Source: an uncultured Anaerolineae bacterium | GTDB lineage: Bacteria; Chloroflexota; Anaerolineae; Promineifilales; Promineifilaceae | Assembly: GCA_937943625.1 (NCBI GenBank) | Contig: CALEAD010000006.1 | Coordinates: forward strand, 1 to 64,000 | Reading direction: 5' to 3' | Length of the DNA stretch: 64,000 nucleotides | Shown here: positions 5,506-15,885 of the stretch, in pieces | Layout of the letters: each line of letters starts with the position of its first letter | How positions within the stretch are numbered: the first letter of the stretch is position 1 | The notes under the pieces: model-generated | The model's database searches: none | Told to the model about the DNA's origin: nothing | What the model saw: the letters and a program-made list of their open reading frames with translations, nothing else | Position numbers and translations under genes: made by a program

Positions 5506-8334
5506 TTACACCTTCTTGACCTTGACGATCATATCGCAATAAACAGGTTGTCCCATGACCGGCGAAAGACCTTCGGGGTCCACAATGGCATTGTGGTTGG
5601 GCGACACGTCGCGGAAATCATACGTCTTGCCCAGACCAGGGCTGAAACGACCGCCGCCGCCCAACGGCACGCGCAATACCCCCGGCATGATCGTTTCCAC
5701 CAGGTTTACCTTGCCGCGCGTGCTGTGACCCAATGGCGTTGACAGTTCCACCAGATCGCCGCTTTGTAACCCCATCCCTTCGCCCTCGCTGCGATTCATC
5801 TGGATGACGCCAATACACCACGTTCCCTTGTCAATACGCACCTGGCGACCAGTCGGCGCCGGTCCATCCGGGCCAATGATAATTTCTTCAACGATCCGCT
5901 CTTCGTTGTATGGCATCCACAGGTCTTCAGTGGGAATACGCCCCAGCCAGTCTACCATTTGTGTGCCGGACATGGCGTGGTGGATACGTCCCGAAACAAC
6001 CAGGAAGGGATACTCATCCTTGTATTGGGCGTAATCAGGATTGGTGTAAGGGTTCCAAATTGTCTCAAACCAATAGAAGCTCTTGGGGAATTTGTCCCAG
6101 CCTAGTTTGCGAATGCTGGGCGGCGCTTCGCCAGCTTCTTCGATAAGCTTGTTGTATTTGGCGTATCGCCCTTTGCGCTGTGTTTCACCGTTGCTTTCCA
6201 TTTCGAAGTCCCAGACGAACTCTACTTTCTTGCTGTCGGTTTGCAGTACGCCGCCATCGTGGAAACGGTACCAGCTCATGGGCCAGACAGCCACGCCGTT
6301 ATGGTCGCGGAACCACTGCGCCGTGACTGGCTCGCCGCGCACCTCTTTCTTTTCGTCATCTACCTCAACCCGGCCAGCCTCCAGGGAATCGGGGGTACCA
6401 ATCAGGCGGTAGTTGACTGGATACTGGGGATAGGGAAGCGGAACGCCGGCGTTGGCCCGCCCTGGAGAAACTTTGAGAGCCTCATTCCAAAAATCTTCTT
6501 CGGTAGGATATTTTTCCCAAAATTCAGCCGGATCAATGTCGGGATCGCCCTTTTCGTGCAGCTTACGCGCCAGAGCTATCATAAAGTCGTACTGGGATTT
6601 AGATTCGTACATCTTATCAATGACGAAGTCGCGCAGGTAAATGAGGGGATGGCTGGGATAGATATCAGCCAGGCTCATCCGTTCCAGATAGCTGCACTCT
6701 GGCAGTACCACATCAGCGTAAAGGCCCGTCTCCAGGAAAGGCGTGTCAATATAGACCACCAGGTCTACAGCGTAATCGTTGCCCTTCTTGGCGGTGAGCG
6801 CATCTACCCAGGTTTGGGTATTAGAGCCGGTAATGACCGGGTTGCCGGTGCGCAGGAAGAAGGCGCGCAGAGGATATTCATGGCCGCGGAACGGTCCATA
6901 GCGGAGCTTAACCCCTTCAATGAAGCGGCGGGGATAATCGCCCACCACGTCATCCCAACCGGCCGGCCAGTCGCCGTACCAGTCCATGTGCAGTTGTTCT
7001 TGCTTGCCGGTTACGTCCACGCCATTGATGCGGCGCGTTACATCACGGCCGTTGAAGAAGCCGCCGCCAGCCCGGCCGCCCTTGCTGCTCTTGACGATCT
7101 CGGTGTCAATTGCGCCGCCGGGCACTTCCATGTTGCCGGTAATAACGTTGAGGGCAGTGCCAATAATGGCCGCCACGTAGCCATTGTAATGGTGGCCGAT
7201 GCCGTTCATGCCCCAAACCCAGGCCGCCGGCTTGGTGATGCCAAAGGTATGGGCCAGTTCGGCGATGGTCTTGGCGTCAATCAAGGTGCGCTGCGCCGCC
7301 CATTCCAGGGTGAAGTAATCCAGGCCGTTGATGGGGTCTTTCTTATTCCACCAGCTTCTAAAGTCCGCCTCAAACTCTTCCCAACCCTGGCTGTACTCCA
7401 GGAACGACCAATCAATGTAGCGGCGGAAGGGATCGTCATCACGGTGGTTTTCCAGGATGTAGCGCAAAACGGCTGCAAACAGATCTGGGTCCGTGCCAGG
7501 ACGAATGGGAATCCATTGGTCGGCTTTCGTGGCCGTGTTGGAGAGGGCGGGGTCAATGACCACAATGCGCGCCCCGGCCAGCTTGGCCTCCACCGTGCCC
7601 CGCGATTCATACACAATGCGGGTGGCGGTAAACGGGTTCCAGCCAGCGTAAACGATGAGCCGGGTGCGATATTTATAACTGTTTTTCAGACTGCCATCTG
7701 GCTGCCGCACCAGCACCGGGCGCATGATGTCCGGCTCGACACGCTTGCCGCCGAACATCAGCTTAGGTCCATGGCGGCGCGGCGTGTCGCATATGGAGCC
7801 ATGTTCCACCGTGTGCGGCGTGCCAAAGGCGCGAAACAGGTAATAGTAGGGGTCGCGGTCGGTCACGTCGCCAGCATCCATGATGACCGACTCTGGTCCA
7901 TGCTCGCGCTTAATTTGTAGCAGTTTATCCGCAATATAGTCCAGGGCTTCGTCCCAGGAGGCGCGGCGGAACTTGCCTTCACCCCGCTCGCCCACGCGAA
8001 TCATGGGGTATTTGATCCGGTTGGCGTTATAGGTCATCTGTAAACCGGACGCCCCTTTGGCGCAGACAACGCCAGAGTTAAGGGGTGCGTGATTATTGCC
8101 ATAAATGGCCGAAGCCACGCCATTTTCCACGCGCACGGCCAGGCCGCACTCGGCCGGGCACATGACGCAGGCAGTGTAAACTGTCTTGCTCTGCAACTGA
8201 TTCCGGGCGTCCTGGGCGCTGATCATCTTGAAGCCGCTGCCCAGCGCACCGTAGGTCGCCAGACCGCCGGCCGTGATGGCCCCCGCCTTGAGGAAATCAC
8301 GCCGCGAGAGGGTAAAATTTGTCTCTTTACTCAT
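5506..8334 (-). CDS. Tat-exported molybdopterin oxidoreductase, catalytic subunit (PsrA/TtrA/ArrA-like)
   Basis: A 942-residue member of the complex iron-sulfur molybdoenzyme family. A twin-arginine signal SRRDFLK is at residues 10-16. The N-terminal [4Fe-4S] site is C56-x2-C59-x3-C63-x27-C91, and Cys182 in HGSICDTPRRHG is the likely molybdenum ligand, which points to the thiosulfate/polysulfide, tetrathionate or arsenate branch rather than the Ser or Asp branches. Export places it outside the membrane, docked to the FeS and NrfD subunits. The RBS AGGAGG precedes the ATG. Substrate cannot be set from sequence alone; the PhnD-like sensor suggests a sulfur or arsenic oxyanion. Confidence 0.88.
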   Translation of the reverse strand: MSKETNFTLSRRDFLKAGAITAGGLATYGALGSGFKMISAQDARNQLQSKTVYTACVMCPAECGLAVRVENGVASAIYGNNHAPLNSGVVCAKGASGLQMTYNANRIKYPMIRVGERGEGKFRRASWDEALDYIADKLLQIKREHGPESVIMDAGDVTDRDPYYYLFRAFGTPHTVEHGSICDTPRRHGPKLMFGGKRVEPDIMRPVLVRQPDGSLKNSYKYRTRLIVYAGWNPFTATRIVYESRGTVEAKLAGARIVVIDPALSNTATKADQWIPIRPGTDPDLFAAVLRYILENHRDDDPFRRYIDWSFLEYSQGWEEFEADFRSWWNKKDPINGLDYFTLEWAAQRTLIDAKTIAELAHTFGITKPAAWVWGMNGIGHHYNGYVAAIIGTALNVITGNMEVPGGAIDTEIVKSSKGGRAGGGFFNGRDVTRRINGVDVTGKQEQLHMDWYGDWPAGWDDVVGDYPRRFIEGVKLRYGPFRGHEYPLRAFFLRTGNPVITGSNTQTWVDALTAKKGNDYAVDLVVYIDTPFLETGLYADVVLPECSYLERMSLADIYPSHPLIYLRDFVIDKMYESKSQYDFMIALARKLHEKGDPDIDPAEFWEKYPTEEDFWNEALKVSPGRANAGVPLPYPQYPVNYRLIGTPDSLEAGRVEVDDEKKEVRGEPVTAQWFRDHNGVAVWPMSWYRFHDGGVLQTDSKKVEFVWDFEMESNGETQRKGRYAKYNKLIEEAGEAPPSIRKLGWDKFPKSFYWFETIWNPYTNPDYAQYKDEYPFLVVSGRIHHAMSGTQMVDWLGRIPTEDLWMPYNEERIVEEIIIGPDGPAPTGRQVRIDKGTWCIGVIQMNRSEGEGMGLQSGDLVELSTPLGHSTRGKVNLVETIMPGVLRVPLGGGGRFSPGLGKTYDFRDVSPNHNAIVDPEGLSPVMGQPVYCDMIVKVKKV

Positions 8335-8345
8335 GGTTATACCTC

Positions 8346-9254
8346 CTAGACGAGATAGAAGACCTTGGGGTCGGTGCCCAACTCTTCTTTAAGCCGCATG
8401 ATGTTTGGCTGGGCGATCAGCTCTGAAACCAGGCTCCTGGGATCATTCATGTCGCCAAAGTACGTGGCCCGCCCCATGCAGCTTAGGACACAGGCCGGCA
8501 GGTCGCCCCGTTCAATGCGGTGGATGCAAAAGTGACATTTGCGCACGTTGCCAATGGGCGATCCACCCCTGTCTCGCAGGTAGTTTTTGCCGTACTCAGG
8601 GGTGGGCAGCAGCTCATAAGGCTGGCGTTCGCCCCCTTCGGAATCGCCATAAAATGTGCCAAAATCGTAATAGCGGGCCGAATAGGGGCAGGCGGTCATG
8701 CAGTAGCGGCAGCCGATGCAGCGATCGTAGTCAATGACGGTGATGCCATCGGCGCGTTTCCAGGTGGCCTTAACCGGGCAAACTGGGGTGCAAGGGGGAT
8801 TGTCACATTGCAGACAGGGGCGGGGTACAAAGCGCCGGGCGACGTTGGGAAACGTGCCCTGGGTTTCGGTCATAACCGGGCGATAGGTGACGCCTGGCGG
8901 CAGTTTGTTTTCGGTGACGCAGGCAATGTTACAGCCACTGCAGCCGGTGCATTTACGCAGGTCAATCACCATACCCCACTTGCGCTGATCCATGGGCTTT
9001 TGTAAGGCTCGCCGCAGGTCATCCATCATGCGCTCTACCGGGTGTTCGCCTTCAATCGCTTCTGGCAGGTTCAGCAGTGGCACCAGGTTACCTGCTTGCG
9101 TCGCTGGCGCGGCGTGAAGCGGTTCGACTTTGCCGGCTACTGCCGGGGCCACCAGCCCAGCAAAAACGGCGCTGGCAAACTTGCCCAGGAAGGAGCGACG
9201 AGAAACCTCATCACCGTGGAGCGCCTCCTTTAATAAATCATCTTCTTGGCTCAT
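8346..9254 (-). CDS. Four-cluster FeS electron-transfer subunit with Tat signal (PsrB/TtrB-like)
   Basis: A 302-residue subunit with a twin-arginine signal SRRSFLGK at residues 18-25. Four cysteine sets are visible: [35 protein letters not shown] and CHFC...CVLSC, as in DmsB/PsrB/TtrB. It passes electrons between NrfD and the catalytic subunit. Start chosen at 9254 because GAGGAG lies 8 nt upstream and this gives a normal Tat N-region; an in-frame ATG at 9344 would add 30 residues with no clear RBS. It is the first gene of the enzyme operon, 247 bp beyond the response regulator. Confidence 0.87.
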   Translation of the reverse strand: MSQEDDLLKEALHGDEVSRRSFLGKFASAVFAGLVAPAVAGKVEPLHAAPATQAGNLVPLLNLPEAIEGEHPVERMMDDLRRALQKPMDQRKWGMVIDLRKCTGCSGCNIACVTENKLPPGVTYRPVMTETQGTFPNVARRFVPRPCLQCDNPPCTPVCPVKATWKRADGITVIDYDRCIGCRYCMTACPYSARYYDFGTFYGDSEGGERQPYELLPTPEYGKNYLRDRGGSPIGNVRKCHFCIHRIERGDLPACVLSCMGRATYFGDMNDPRSLVSELIAQPNIMRLKEELGTDPKVFYLV

Positions 9255-9501
9255 AGCAATTTCTCCTCTTAGTCGTTGATCGTGGACAGCCTTGATTTGT
9301 TGCTGCACCTCAACTGGAGTGAAAGGTGTATAGCTTATTGCCATACCACAGCCTGGCGTCTTACCTCATGCTTGCATGGCCATTAAAACATGGAGCAAAG
9401 ATCAACCAGTCTGCCTTCCCATTATTTTAGTTTGCAGATATGAGGCGGATAACTGGGTAAGTGCCGGGGGGATACCTGGGGAAATTCCTAGTATGGGAAG
9501 C

Positions 9502-10140
9502 TTAAATCAAGCTGCGCTGCATGGCAAAGCGGGTGAGATCGGCGCGGTTTTCCAGGCTGAGTTTGCGCATGATGTTGGCCCGGTGGAAGTCAACTGTTTT
9601 GACGCTGACAAAAAGGGTTTCGGCCGTTTCCTGATAGGTATACCCTTTGGCCAACAGTACTAGAACTTCGCGCTCTCGCTCTGTCAGGCTGTCGTAAGGG
9701 TCGCGGGGCTGCCCCTGTTCCTGGCGGTGCATATCGTCTAGCAAAACGCTGCTAACGCCTGGGTCCAGATAGGTGCCGCCAGCGTGAACGATGCGAATGG
9801 CGCGAATGAGCGCGTCGTCTGGCGCGCGCTTGAGGACGTAACCAGCCGCCCCCACACGCATGGCCGGCATGACGTACTCACGATTTTCGTGTTGGGTTAG
9901 TATCAGAACGCGTGTATTAGGGCAGGCGTAGACAATTTCGCGCGTGGCGGCCAGACCATCCATGCCTGGAAGACCAATGTCCATCAGGATAACGTCTGGT
10001 TGGTAGGCTTTGGCCTGACGCAGCGCATCCAGGCCATCGGCTGCCTCCGCCACGACCTGCATATCATCTTGAAATTGCAGTAAAGCGCGAATACCGGCGC
10101 GCAATATGGCATGATCGTCAACCAACAAAACGCGAATCAT
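9502..10140 (-). CDS. NarL/FixJ-family response regulator
   Basis: A 212-residue regulator. The receiver domain has acidic pair D8-D9, phospho-acceptor Asp54 ([11 protein letters not shown]) and Lys in YVLKR. The C-terminal LuxR-type helix-turn-helix contains [16 protein letters not shown] and [17 protein letters not shown]. The ATG at 10140 overlaps the kinase stop as ATGA. The obvious target is the molybdoenzyme promoter that follows. TtrR of the tetrathionate system is also LuxR-type, whereas AioR of arsenite oxidase is a sigma-54 activator, so this slightly favours a Ttr-like reading. Confidence 0.9.
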   Translation of the reverse strand: MIRVLLVDDHAILRAGIRALLQFQDDMQVVAEAADGLDALRQAKAYQPDVILMDIGLPGMDGLAATREIVYACPNTRVLILTQHENREYVMPAMRVGAAGYVLKRAPDDALIRAIRIVHAGGTYLDPGVSSVLLDDMHRQEQGQPRDPYDSLTEREREVLVLLAKGYTYQETAETLFVSVKTVDFHRANIMRKLSLENRADLTRFAMQRSLI

Positions 10141-11981
10141 GATATGTTCCTTAAAGGTAGGACTGCTGTAAGGCAAGCGCCGCCGCCTGGTTTACTCTCC
10201 ACGCGCATCTGGCCGCCTAGCAGAGCAGCTCTTTCTTGCATGCCCAACAAGCCTAATCCTTGCCGCTGGCCATGCCGGTTTAGGGCATCGGGCAGCACAA
10301 AGCCAATGCCATCGTCACATACCATAATCTGTATCTGCTCTGGCGCGAACTGAACGGCAAGGTGCACCTGATGCGCATCGGCGTGGCGGCTGATGTTGGT
10401 GATGGCTTCCTGACCAATACGGAATAAGGCTGTCTCCAGTTCGGCGGGCAGCCGCTGCGCGTCGCCAGATACAGACAGGTTAACCTGGACTCCCTGGGGT
10501 TCAAGGCGCTCCTGCGCGTACCAGCGCAAAGCTGGGATTAAACCCAGATCATCGAGCAAAGACGGCCGTAAATCGTAAATGATCGTTTGCAGCTCTTTAA
10601 CCGTATCGCTGGCCGAGATTTTCAGGCGTTCGATCAGCTCTGGCGCACTCTCCGGCTCCTTTGCTAAAGCAGCGTTCACGGCATTCAGACCAAAAACGAG
10701 GGCGTTCAGGGATTGGCCGGTGGCATCGTGCAGTTCGCGGGCGATGCGCTGCCGTTCATCTTCCTGGGCACGTATTGCCCGCGCCAATAATTCGCCGCGC
10801 AGCTGCTCTTTTTGCTGCAACTCCTGCCAAAGACGGGCATTTTCTGCTTCGCGCACTTTTCGTTCGGTCACATCGCGGGTGAACCAGGCCAGGGCGCGTT
10901 TGCCCTGGTAATCCACCAGGGTGCCAGCCGTCTCCAGGACATATTCCTCGCCGTGCCGGTTAACCAGGACCAGCTCATCGGAAATGGTGGGCATGGTCCT
11001 GGCGCGGATCGTTTGCCAGATGTGACGGGCATTTTCCAGTGAATCGGGATGGAGGATGGTGGCCGCATTAGCGCCGATCAGCTCATCTGGCTGGAAGCCG
11101 GCCAGGCGGGCGAAGGTATCGTTGACAAAGAGAAATTCGCCCTCTTGAGGCCCGTCGTCGCAAATCAAAGCAATACCCTCGCCAACCGCGCTGGCTGCCG
11201 TCAACAAATCCCGGTAACCACTTTCTGAGGTCTGCAATTGTTGAATGGCCTGGGCAATTTCGGCTGCCATCTGGTTGAATGCCAGGGCCAGGTCGCCTAT
11301 TTCGTCGCCGGGTGGCAGGTCAATGCGCTCCTCCAGGCTGCCCTGGCCCAGCCGCTGCACCCGATAAGTCAATTCGGCCAGCGGACGGGTGGCCAGATGA
11401 CTGAAAACGTAGGTGATAACGGCCGCTGCCAGACAGCCAACGGCCGTTAACAAAATAACGATAGTGGTGATCCGCGCCTGTTCCACGGCAATTCTGGCCT
11501 GGCTCACGCCGACGTGAATTTCGGCCGGCAAGCCGTCAAAGGGTTGGTAGACAAAGTGGTGGACCAACCCTTGCTCGGTACGCAACAAAACGCCGGAATC
11601 TGCCAGGGAATTATGCGCTGATAACAGATACGTCAGGTCAGCCGGAAAACCCCCTGGAAAGGTATGTACCACCGGCGTACCTGGCCCAAAGGCAAACGCA
11701 TAAACAATGTCAGGGTTATTGTTTATGGCGCCATCTAGCGTTTCGCGCACCGTGACCAGATTTCCTTCAACCAGAGCGTTGGCCAGGCTCTCGCCCAGGG
11801 CTAAGGTGAGGGCTTCGCCATACCGCACCAGCTCGTTCGTCAGGCTGCGGGACAACACCACGTTCACCGCTACCGTGGTGATCAACCCGGCGGCGATGAC
11901 GATGACCACCATTGCGAGCGTGATTCTACTTGTCAGGCGGCGGGGCAATTTTCGGTCTAGCCAGATCAACCAGGCAGGCAT
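10137..11981 (-). CDS. Membrane histidine kinase (HAMP, PAS, HisKA_3)
   Basis: A 614-residue sensor kinase. The order is: TM1 near residues 18-40 ([20 protein letters not shown]), an extracytoplasmic domain of about 125 residues, TM2 near 175-195, HAMP, PAS (near 250-370, ending [10 protein letters not shown]), HisKA_3 with phospho-His in [15 protein letters not shown], and an ATPase domain with [13 protein letters not shown]. Start taken at the ATG at 11981, one base after the stop of the PhnD-like gene, with GGAG upstream; the frame extends 47 codons further but overlaps that gene. It forms a sensor set with the flanking lipoprotein and regulator. Confidence 0.9.
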   Translation of the reverse strand: MPAWLIWLDRKLPRRLTSRITLAMVVIVIAAGLITTVAVNVVLSRSLTNELVRYGEALTLALGESLANALVEGNLVTVRETLDGAINNNPDIVYAFAFGPGTPVVHTFPGGFPADLTYLLSAHNSLADSGVLLRTEQGLVHHFVYQPFDGLPAEIHVGVSQARIAVEQARITTIVILLTAVGCLAAAVITYVFSHLATRPLAELTYRVQRLGQGSLEERIDLPPGDEIGDLALAFNQMAAEIAQAIQQLQTSESGYRDLLTAASAVGEGIALICDDGPQEGEFLFVNDTFARLAGFQPDELIGANAATILHPDSLENARHIWQTIRARTMPTISDELVLVNRHGEEYVLETAGTLVDYQGKRALAWFTRDVTERKVREAENARLWQELQQKEQLRGELLARAIRAQEDERQRIARELHDATGQSLNALVFGLNAVNAALAKEPESAPELIERLKISASDTVKELQTIIYDLRPSLLDDLGLIPALRWYAQERLEPQGVQVNLSVSGDAQRLPAELETALFRIGQEAITNISRHADAHQVHLAVQFAPEQIQIMVCDDGIGFVLPDALNRHGQRQGLGLLGMQERAALLGGQMRVESKPGGGACLTAVLPLRNIS

Positions 11982-11982
11982 G

Positions 11983-12924
11983 TTATGGCTCCAGAAGGCC
12001 GACTGTTCGGGCAACGTGGCGCAGCGTTTCGTAATCTTCATCGCTGGCCAGCACAAAGCCCAGGGGCATCTCGGAACGCTCCCATTGGTACAGGGCGGCC
12101 GCATCTCGCCCGGCTGGGTCAAGGGTCAACAAGGCCTGTTGGATGAGCGCTACTGTTTTTTCCGGCACGTCTGGCCCGGCAATGATGCCACTGGCGGGAT
12201 AAAAACCTGAGTAGGCCAACACGCGAACCAGGCCGCGCTGCGCCAACTCCCTGGCCAAGGTATCTTGTAAGGCGCCGGCTTCATAACGGCCGCTGGCCAC
12301 GGCGTTAGCCGCCGCCGTGTGCGAACCGCTAAAGCTGTAGGCGCGCAATTCTTCCAGGGCAACACCTGCCTCCTGCAACATCAAGCGAGGAATCAGGTGA
12401 CCCTGGGTAGAATTGGGCGCGCCGAAAACAAACGTGTGCTGGCGCAAATCGGCGACGTTTTGCAAGGGGCTGTCGGCCGGCACGACAATGGCGGCGCGGT
12501 AAGTGTCGTTGCCGTCGCCGTTACGGCCACGCACCAGAATGCGCGCGCCGCATAAATCATGGGCTTGCAAGTAAGAGACCGTGCCTACAGCGGCCAAGGC
12601 AACGTCGCCGTCGCACAGATCATCCACAATGGTACGGCCGTCGTTGTGCGAAACGTAGACGCTGATCGGCAAGCCAGTTTGGTGCGTCAGCCAATTCGCC
12701 AGAGAAGCGATCTGGCGCACGTCTTCTTTTGGTTCCAGGCGGCGGTCGAAACCAATTTGCCAACCGGCCGCCTGACTTGAGGCAGCTGGATAGAGATCGC
12801 TTTCTATCAGGTTGCCTGCCAGACTGACGCTCAGCGACGGCGCACCAGATTGACAGGCAACCAGCAACAAAAGTAATAGAAACGGCAGCATCAAGCCAGC
12901 CAAACCATTTCTGGGCATTCCCAT
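11983..12924 (-). CDS. PhnD-like periplasmic binding lipoprotein, probable sensor component
   Basis: A 313-residue solute-binding protein with a signal peptide ending in the lipobox LLVACQSG, so it should be lipid-anchored outside the membrane. The body matches the PhnD/phosphonate-binding fold: [49 protein letters not shown] and [21 protein letters not shown]. No transporter genes accompany it; it is coupled to a histidine kinase. TtrS carries such a domain fused at its N-terminus, and AioX/ArxX are separate PhnD-like sensors. It probably binds the substrate oxyanion. Start may be 12924 or 12918. Confidence 0.85.
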   Translation of the reverse strand: MGMPRNGLAGLMLPFLLLLLLVACQSGAPSLSVSLAGNLIESDLYPAASSQAAGWQIGFDRRLEPKEDVRQIASLANWLTHQTGLPISVYVSHNDGRTIVDDLCDGDVALAAVGTVSYLQAHDLCGARILVRGRNGDGNDTYRAAIVVPADSPLQNVADLRQHTFVFGAPNSTQGHLIPRLMLQEAGVALEELRAYSFSGSHTAAANAVASGRYEAGALQDTLARELAQRGLVRVLAYSGFYPASGIIAGPDVPEKTVALIQQALLTLDPAGRDAAALYQWERSEMPLGFVLASDEDYETLRHVARTVGLLEP

Positions 12925-12938
12925 CTTCTGTGGTTTAG

Positions 12939-12967
12939 CCCTGGGTGATTTACCCAGCACCCCAGGG
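12939..12967 (-). terminator. Hairpin between gcvPB and the sensor operon
   Basis: CCCTGG...CCAGGG flanks an inner GGGT...ACCC pairing (12939-12967), downstream of the gcvPB stop and just upstream of the lipoprotein start. It lacks a strong T-run. It could be a weak terminator or a leader structure. Confidence 0.3.
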
Positions 12968-13038
12968 CGGTAGGAATTACTCACCGATAGACACCAATGC
13001 CCAATTGTATCACGGCCGTACGGGGCGGCAGTTGGCAA

Positions 13039-14523
13039 TTAGGCTATTTCCGGGATCGCCCGGCACAGCACCAGCTTCTTGGCCGCGTACACCTCGTCCA
13101 CCCGCCCCACTGGCGCGTTGTGCGGCGCGCCGCGCAGCAGTTCCGGCTCTTCCCGCGCCTCCTGACGGATGGCAATCATCGCCTCAGCGTATCGGTCCAG
13201 CGTCTGTAAAGATTCTGTTTCCGTTGGTTCCACCATTAGCGCCTCGTGAACCTTGAGGGTGGTGTGCGGCGTGCCCAGCGGAAAGTAGTTGGAAGGTGGG
13301 TGGAAGCCGTAATCAATCAGCCGCTTGGAGATGTCTAAAGCGCGAATTCCTTCCTCGTCCAACTTCCCCTCGGCCACAAACTCGTGCATACAGATGCGGT
13401 CGTAAGGGATTTCATACGCCTGGCCGATTTTGACGCGCAGGTAGTTGGCGTTAAGCACGGCGTTTTCGGAGACGGCGCGTAGTTCGGCCGGACCGTGGGC
13501 GCGCAGGTAAGCGTAGGCGCGCACCAGAATGCCAAAGTTGCCGTGAAAGGCTTTCAAACGGCCGATGCTCTGCGCGGGCATGGCGTAGACGTAAGACGGC
13601 GGGGAGGTTGTCTCGTCCAGGGCGACGATTGGCCCCGGCAGGAAGGGGGCTAATGCTTCACCGGCGGCTACCGGCCCCGCGCCCGGCCCGCCGCCGCCGT
13701 GCGGTGTGGAGAAGGTTTTGTGCAGATTGTAGTGCATGACGTCGAAGCCCAGTTCGGCCAGTTTGACGATACCCATCAGGGCGTTCATGTTGGCGCCGTC
13801 CGCGTACATCAGGCCGCCGCATTCGTGTACCAGCCGCGCTACCTCCAGGATTTGTTCCTCGAACAAGCCCAGCGTGTTGGGGATAGTGATCATCATCGCC
13901 GCCACGTGGGGTCCCAGGTTGGCTTTCAGCGCATCCATCTCCACGTTGCCACGGCCGTCGGTGGGCAGTTCCACCACGCGGAATCCGGCCATACTACTGG
14001 TGGCGGGGTTGGTACCGTGGGCGGAGTCGGGCAGGAGAATTGTGTCGCGTGCCGTGTCGCCCCGGCTGCGATGGTAGGCGCGCACCATGAGAATGCCGGT
14101 GAACTCACCCTGCGCCCCGGCGGCCGGCTGCAAGCTGGTGGCCGTAAAGCCGTTTAGCTCGCTCAGCCAGGTTTGCAAGTTGAACAGCATTTCCAGGCTG
14201 CCCTGCACGGTGGCGGCGTCTTGCAAAGGATGGGGTTCCAGAAATCCGGGCAGGTGAGCCATCGCTTCGTTCAGGCGCGGGTTGTACTTCATGGTGCAGG
14301 AGCCGAGGGGGTACATGGTGGTGTCTACGCCGAAGTTTTGCCGCGAGAGGCGGGTGTAATGGCGCACGACGTCGGCCTCACTGACTTCGGGTAGATTTAG
14401 CTCGTCGCGCAGCAGGCCAGCGGGCAAGGGTGTGGCGGGGAATGGGGCTGTGGGCATGGTTACTCCTGTCCTCCCCGGCGCGCCCAGTTCGTAAATCAGC
14501 GGTTCGTACAGTGGATCGTTCAT
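13039..14523 (-). CDS. gcvPB: Glycine dehydrogenase (decarboxylating) subunit 2
   Basis: A 494-residue C-terminal half of the P-protein, of the two-subunit type found in many anaerobes and Gram-positives. The pyridoxal-phosphate lysine is in MHYNLHKTFSTPHGGGGPG, near residue 267. With GcvPA it decarboxylates glycine and passes the aminomethyl group to the lipoyl arm of GcvH. Its ATG (14523) overlaps the gcvPA stop as ATGA. No gcvT is in the window; the only H-like protein is at 1991-2440. Confidence 0.94.
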   Translation of the reverse strand: MNDPLYEPLIYELGAPGRTGVTMPTAPFPATPLPAGLLRDELNLPEVSEADVVRHYTRLSRQNFGVDTTMYPLGSCTMKYNPRLNEAMAHLPGFLEPHPLQDAATVQGSLEMLFNLQTWLSELNGFTATSLQPAAGAQGEFTGILMVRAYHRSRGDTARDTILLPDSAHGTNPATSSMAGFRVVELPTDGRGNVEMDALKANLGPHVAAMMITIPNTLGLFEEQILEVARLVHECGGLMYADGANMNALMGIVKLAELGFDVMHYNLHKTFSTPHGGGGPGAGPVAAGEALAPFLPGPIVALDETTSPPSYVYAMPAQSIGRLKAFHGNFGILVRAYAYLRAHGPAELRAVSENAVLNANYLRVKIGQAYEIPYDRICMHEFVAEGKLDEEGIRALDISKRLIDYGFHPPSNYFPLGTPHTTLKVHEALMVEPTETESLQTLDRYAEAMIAIRQEAREEPELLRGAPHNAPVGRVDEVYAAKKLVLCRAIPEIA

Positions 14524-15863
14524 GATCTAATCTCCTTCAGCGCCGCTACCAGCGCGTCCATTTCCGCAGTGGTGGTCATTTCTGTGGCACAAAGCAGCAG
14601 GTGATGGTCTAAATGGGGATAATCCTGGCCGAGATCGTAGCCGCCGAGGATGTTGTATTGCGCCAACAGGGCTTGTTTCATCTCTGCCGCCGGGCGGGGA
14701 CATTCGACGACGAATTCCTGGAAGAACGGCCGTTCCCGCCAAACGTGGTAGCCAGGCAAGGCGTCAATTTGGTCCGCCAGGTGCTGGGTGTTTTGGTAAC
14801 AGAGTTCGGCCGTTTGCCGCAATCCTTGTTTACCCATCAAGGCCATGTAAATCCCGGCGGCCAAAGCCATCAAGCCCTGGTTAGAGCAGATGTTGGAGGT
14901 GGCTTTGGCGCGGCGGATGTGCTGCTCGCGGGTAGAGAGGGTGAGGGTGTAACTGCGACGGCCGTCGGCGTCAATCGTCTCACCCACCAGCCGGCCAGAC
15001 ATTTTACGCACATGTTTGTCGCGGGTGCAGAAGTAGCCCAGGTACGGGCCGCCGAAGCTCAGCGGCAGCCCCAGCGACTGCCCTTCACCGCAGACAATAT
15101 CCGCGCCGTAGTCGCCGGGCGGCCGGAACAGCGCCAGGTGTAGCGGTTCGGCCACCACGCAGAGCAGCGCCCCGGCGGCGTGGACGCGTTCGGCCAGACC
15201 GTCCAGCGATTCTAGCTGGCCGAAGAAGTTGGGCGTTTGCACGATGACCAGGGCGGTCTCTTCGTTCAGGAAGGCCAGGGCGTCAGCCAGCGAGCCGCCG
15301 GGATCGGCGTCGCCCACGATTTCCAGCCCCATGCCCTGGGTGTAGGTGCGGGTCACTTGCCGGTATTGGGGATGTACGGTGGGGGCAATGACGACGCGCT
15401 TCCGTTTGGGCAGCACGTTGACGGCCATGATCACGGCTTCGGCAACGGCCGTTGCCCCGTCATAGTGGCTGGCGTTAGATACATCCATCCCGGTCAGCGC
15501 CGCCATCATCGTCTGGTACTCAAAGATGGCTTGCAGCGTGCCCTGACTCACTTCCGGCTGGTAGGGAGTGTAGGCGGTGAGGAATTCGCCGCGGCTGATC
15601 AGATAATCCAGGGCTGGCGGCGTATAGCGGCGGTACGCGCCCGCGCCCAAGAAGCTGGTGATGTCGTTACCGGGGACACGGTTTTGCGCCGCCAGGGCAG
15701 CCATCTCCCAGCTGATTTCCATCTGGCTCAGGCCGGGCGGCAGGCTCAACTGCGGAAAGCGGACCTGCGCCGGAACATCGGCGAACAGGTCCGCAATGGT
15801 GGCAACGCCAATCGTTTGCAGCATTTGCTGCCGTTCTGCGTCGGTGTGGGGATAGTAGGTCAT
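14520..15863 (-). CDS. gcvPA: Glycine dehydrogenase (decarboxylating) subunit 1
   Basis: A 447-residue N-terminal half of the glycine decarboxylase P-protein, full length for the split type. Landmarks are FLGAGAYRRYTP near residue 54, TAYTPYQPEVSQGTLQ near residue 95, and GEGQSLGLPLSFGGPYLGYF near residue 258. It forms an alpha2-beta2 enzyme with GcvPB, translated from the next, overlapping gene. It starts 22 bp after the hypB stop, so the order hypB, gcvPA, gcvPB could be one transcript. Confidence 0.94.
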   Translation of the reverse strand: MTYYPHTDAERQQMLQTIGVATIADLFADVPAQVRFPQLSLPPGLSQMEISWEMAALAAQNRVPGNDITSFLGAGAYRRYTPPALDYLISRGEFLTAYTPYQPEVSQGTLQAIFEYQTMMAALTGMDVSNASHYDGATAVAEAVIMAVNVLPKRKRVVIAPTVHPQYRQVTRTYTQGMGLEIVGDADPGGSLADALAFLNEETALVIVQTPNFFGQLESLDGLAERVHAAGALLCVVAEPLHLALFRPPGDYGADIVCGEGQSLGLPLSFGGPYLGYFCTRDKHVRKMSGRLVGETIDADGRRSYTLTLSTREQHIRRAKATSNICSNQGLMALAAGIYMALMGKQGLRQTAELCYQNTQHLADQIDALPGYHVWRERPFFQEFVVECPRPAAEMKQALLAQYNILGGYDLGQDYPHLDHHLLLCATEMTTTAEMDALVAALKEIRS

Positions 15864-15885
15864 GTCAACCTCCTGGTTATAACCT

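Noticed and set aside
6241-7920. 559-residue plus-strand frame antisense to the molybdoenzyme gene
   Set aside because: It is a shadow of a GC-rich gene with clear Tat, Fe-S and molybdenum motifs on the other strand; no RBS or family match on the plus strand.
5506-8334. Naming the molybdoenzyme as TtrA, PsrA or ArrA
   Set aside because: Motifs fit several clades and no tree can be built here, so no symbol was given.
9345-9501. Regulator binding site for the NarL-type regulator upstream of the FeS gene
   Set aside because: The region has A/T-rich patches and a GGAATTTCC-like dyad but no pattern I could support as an operator or promoter.
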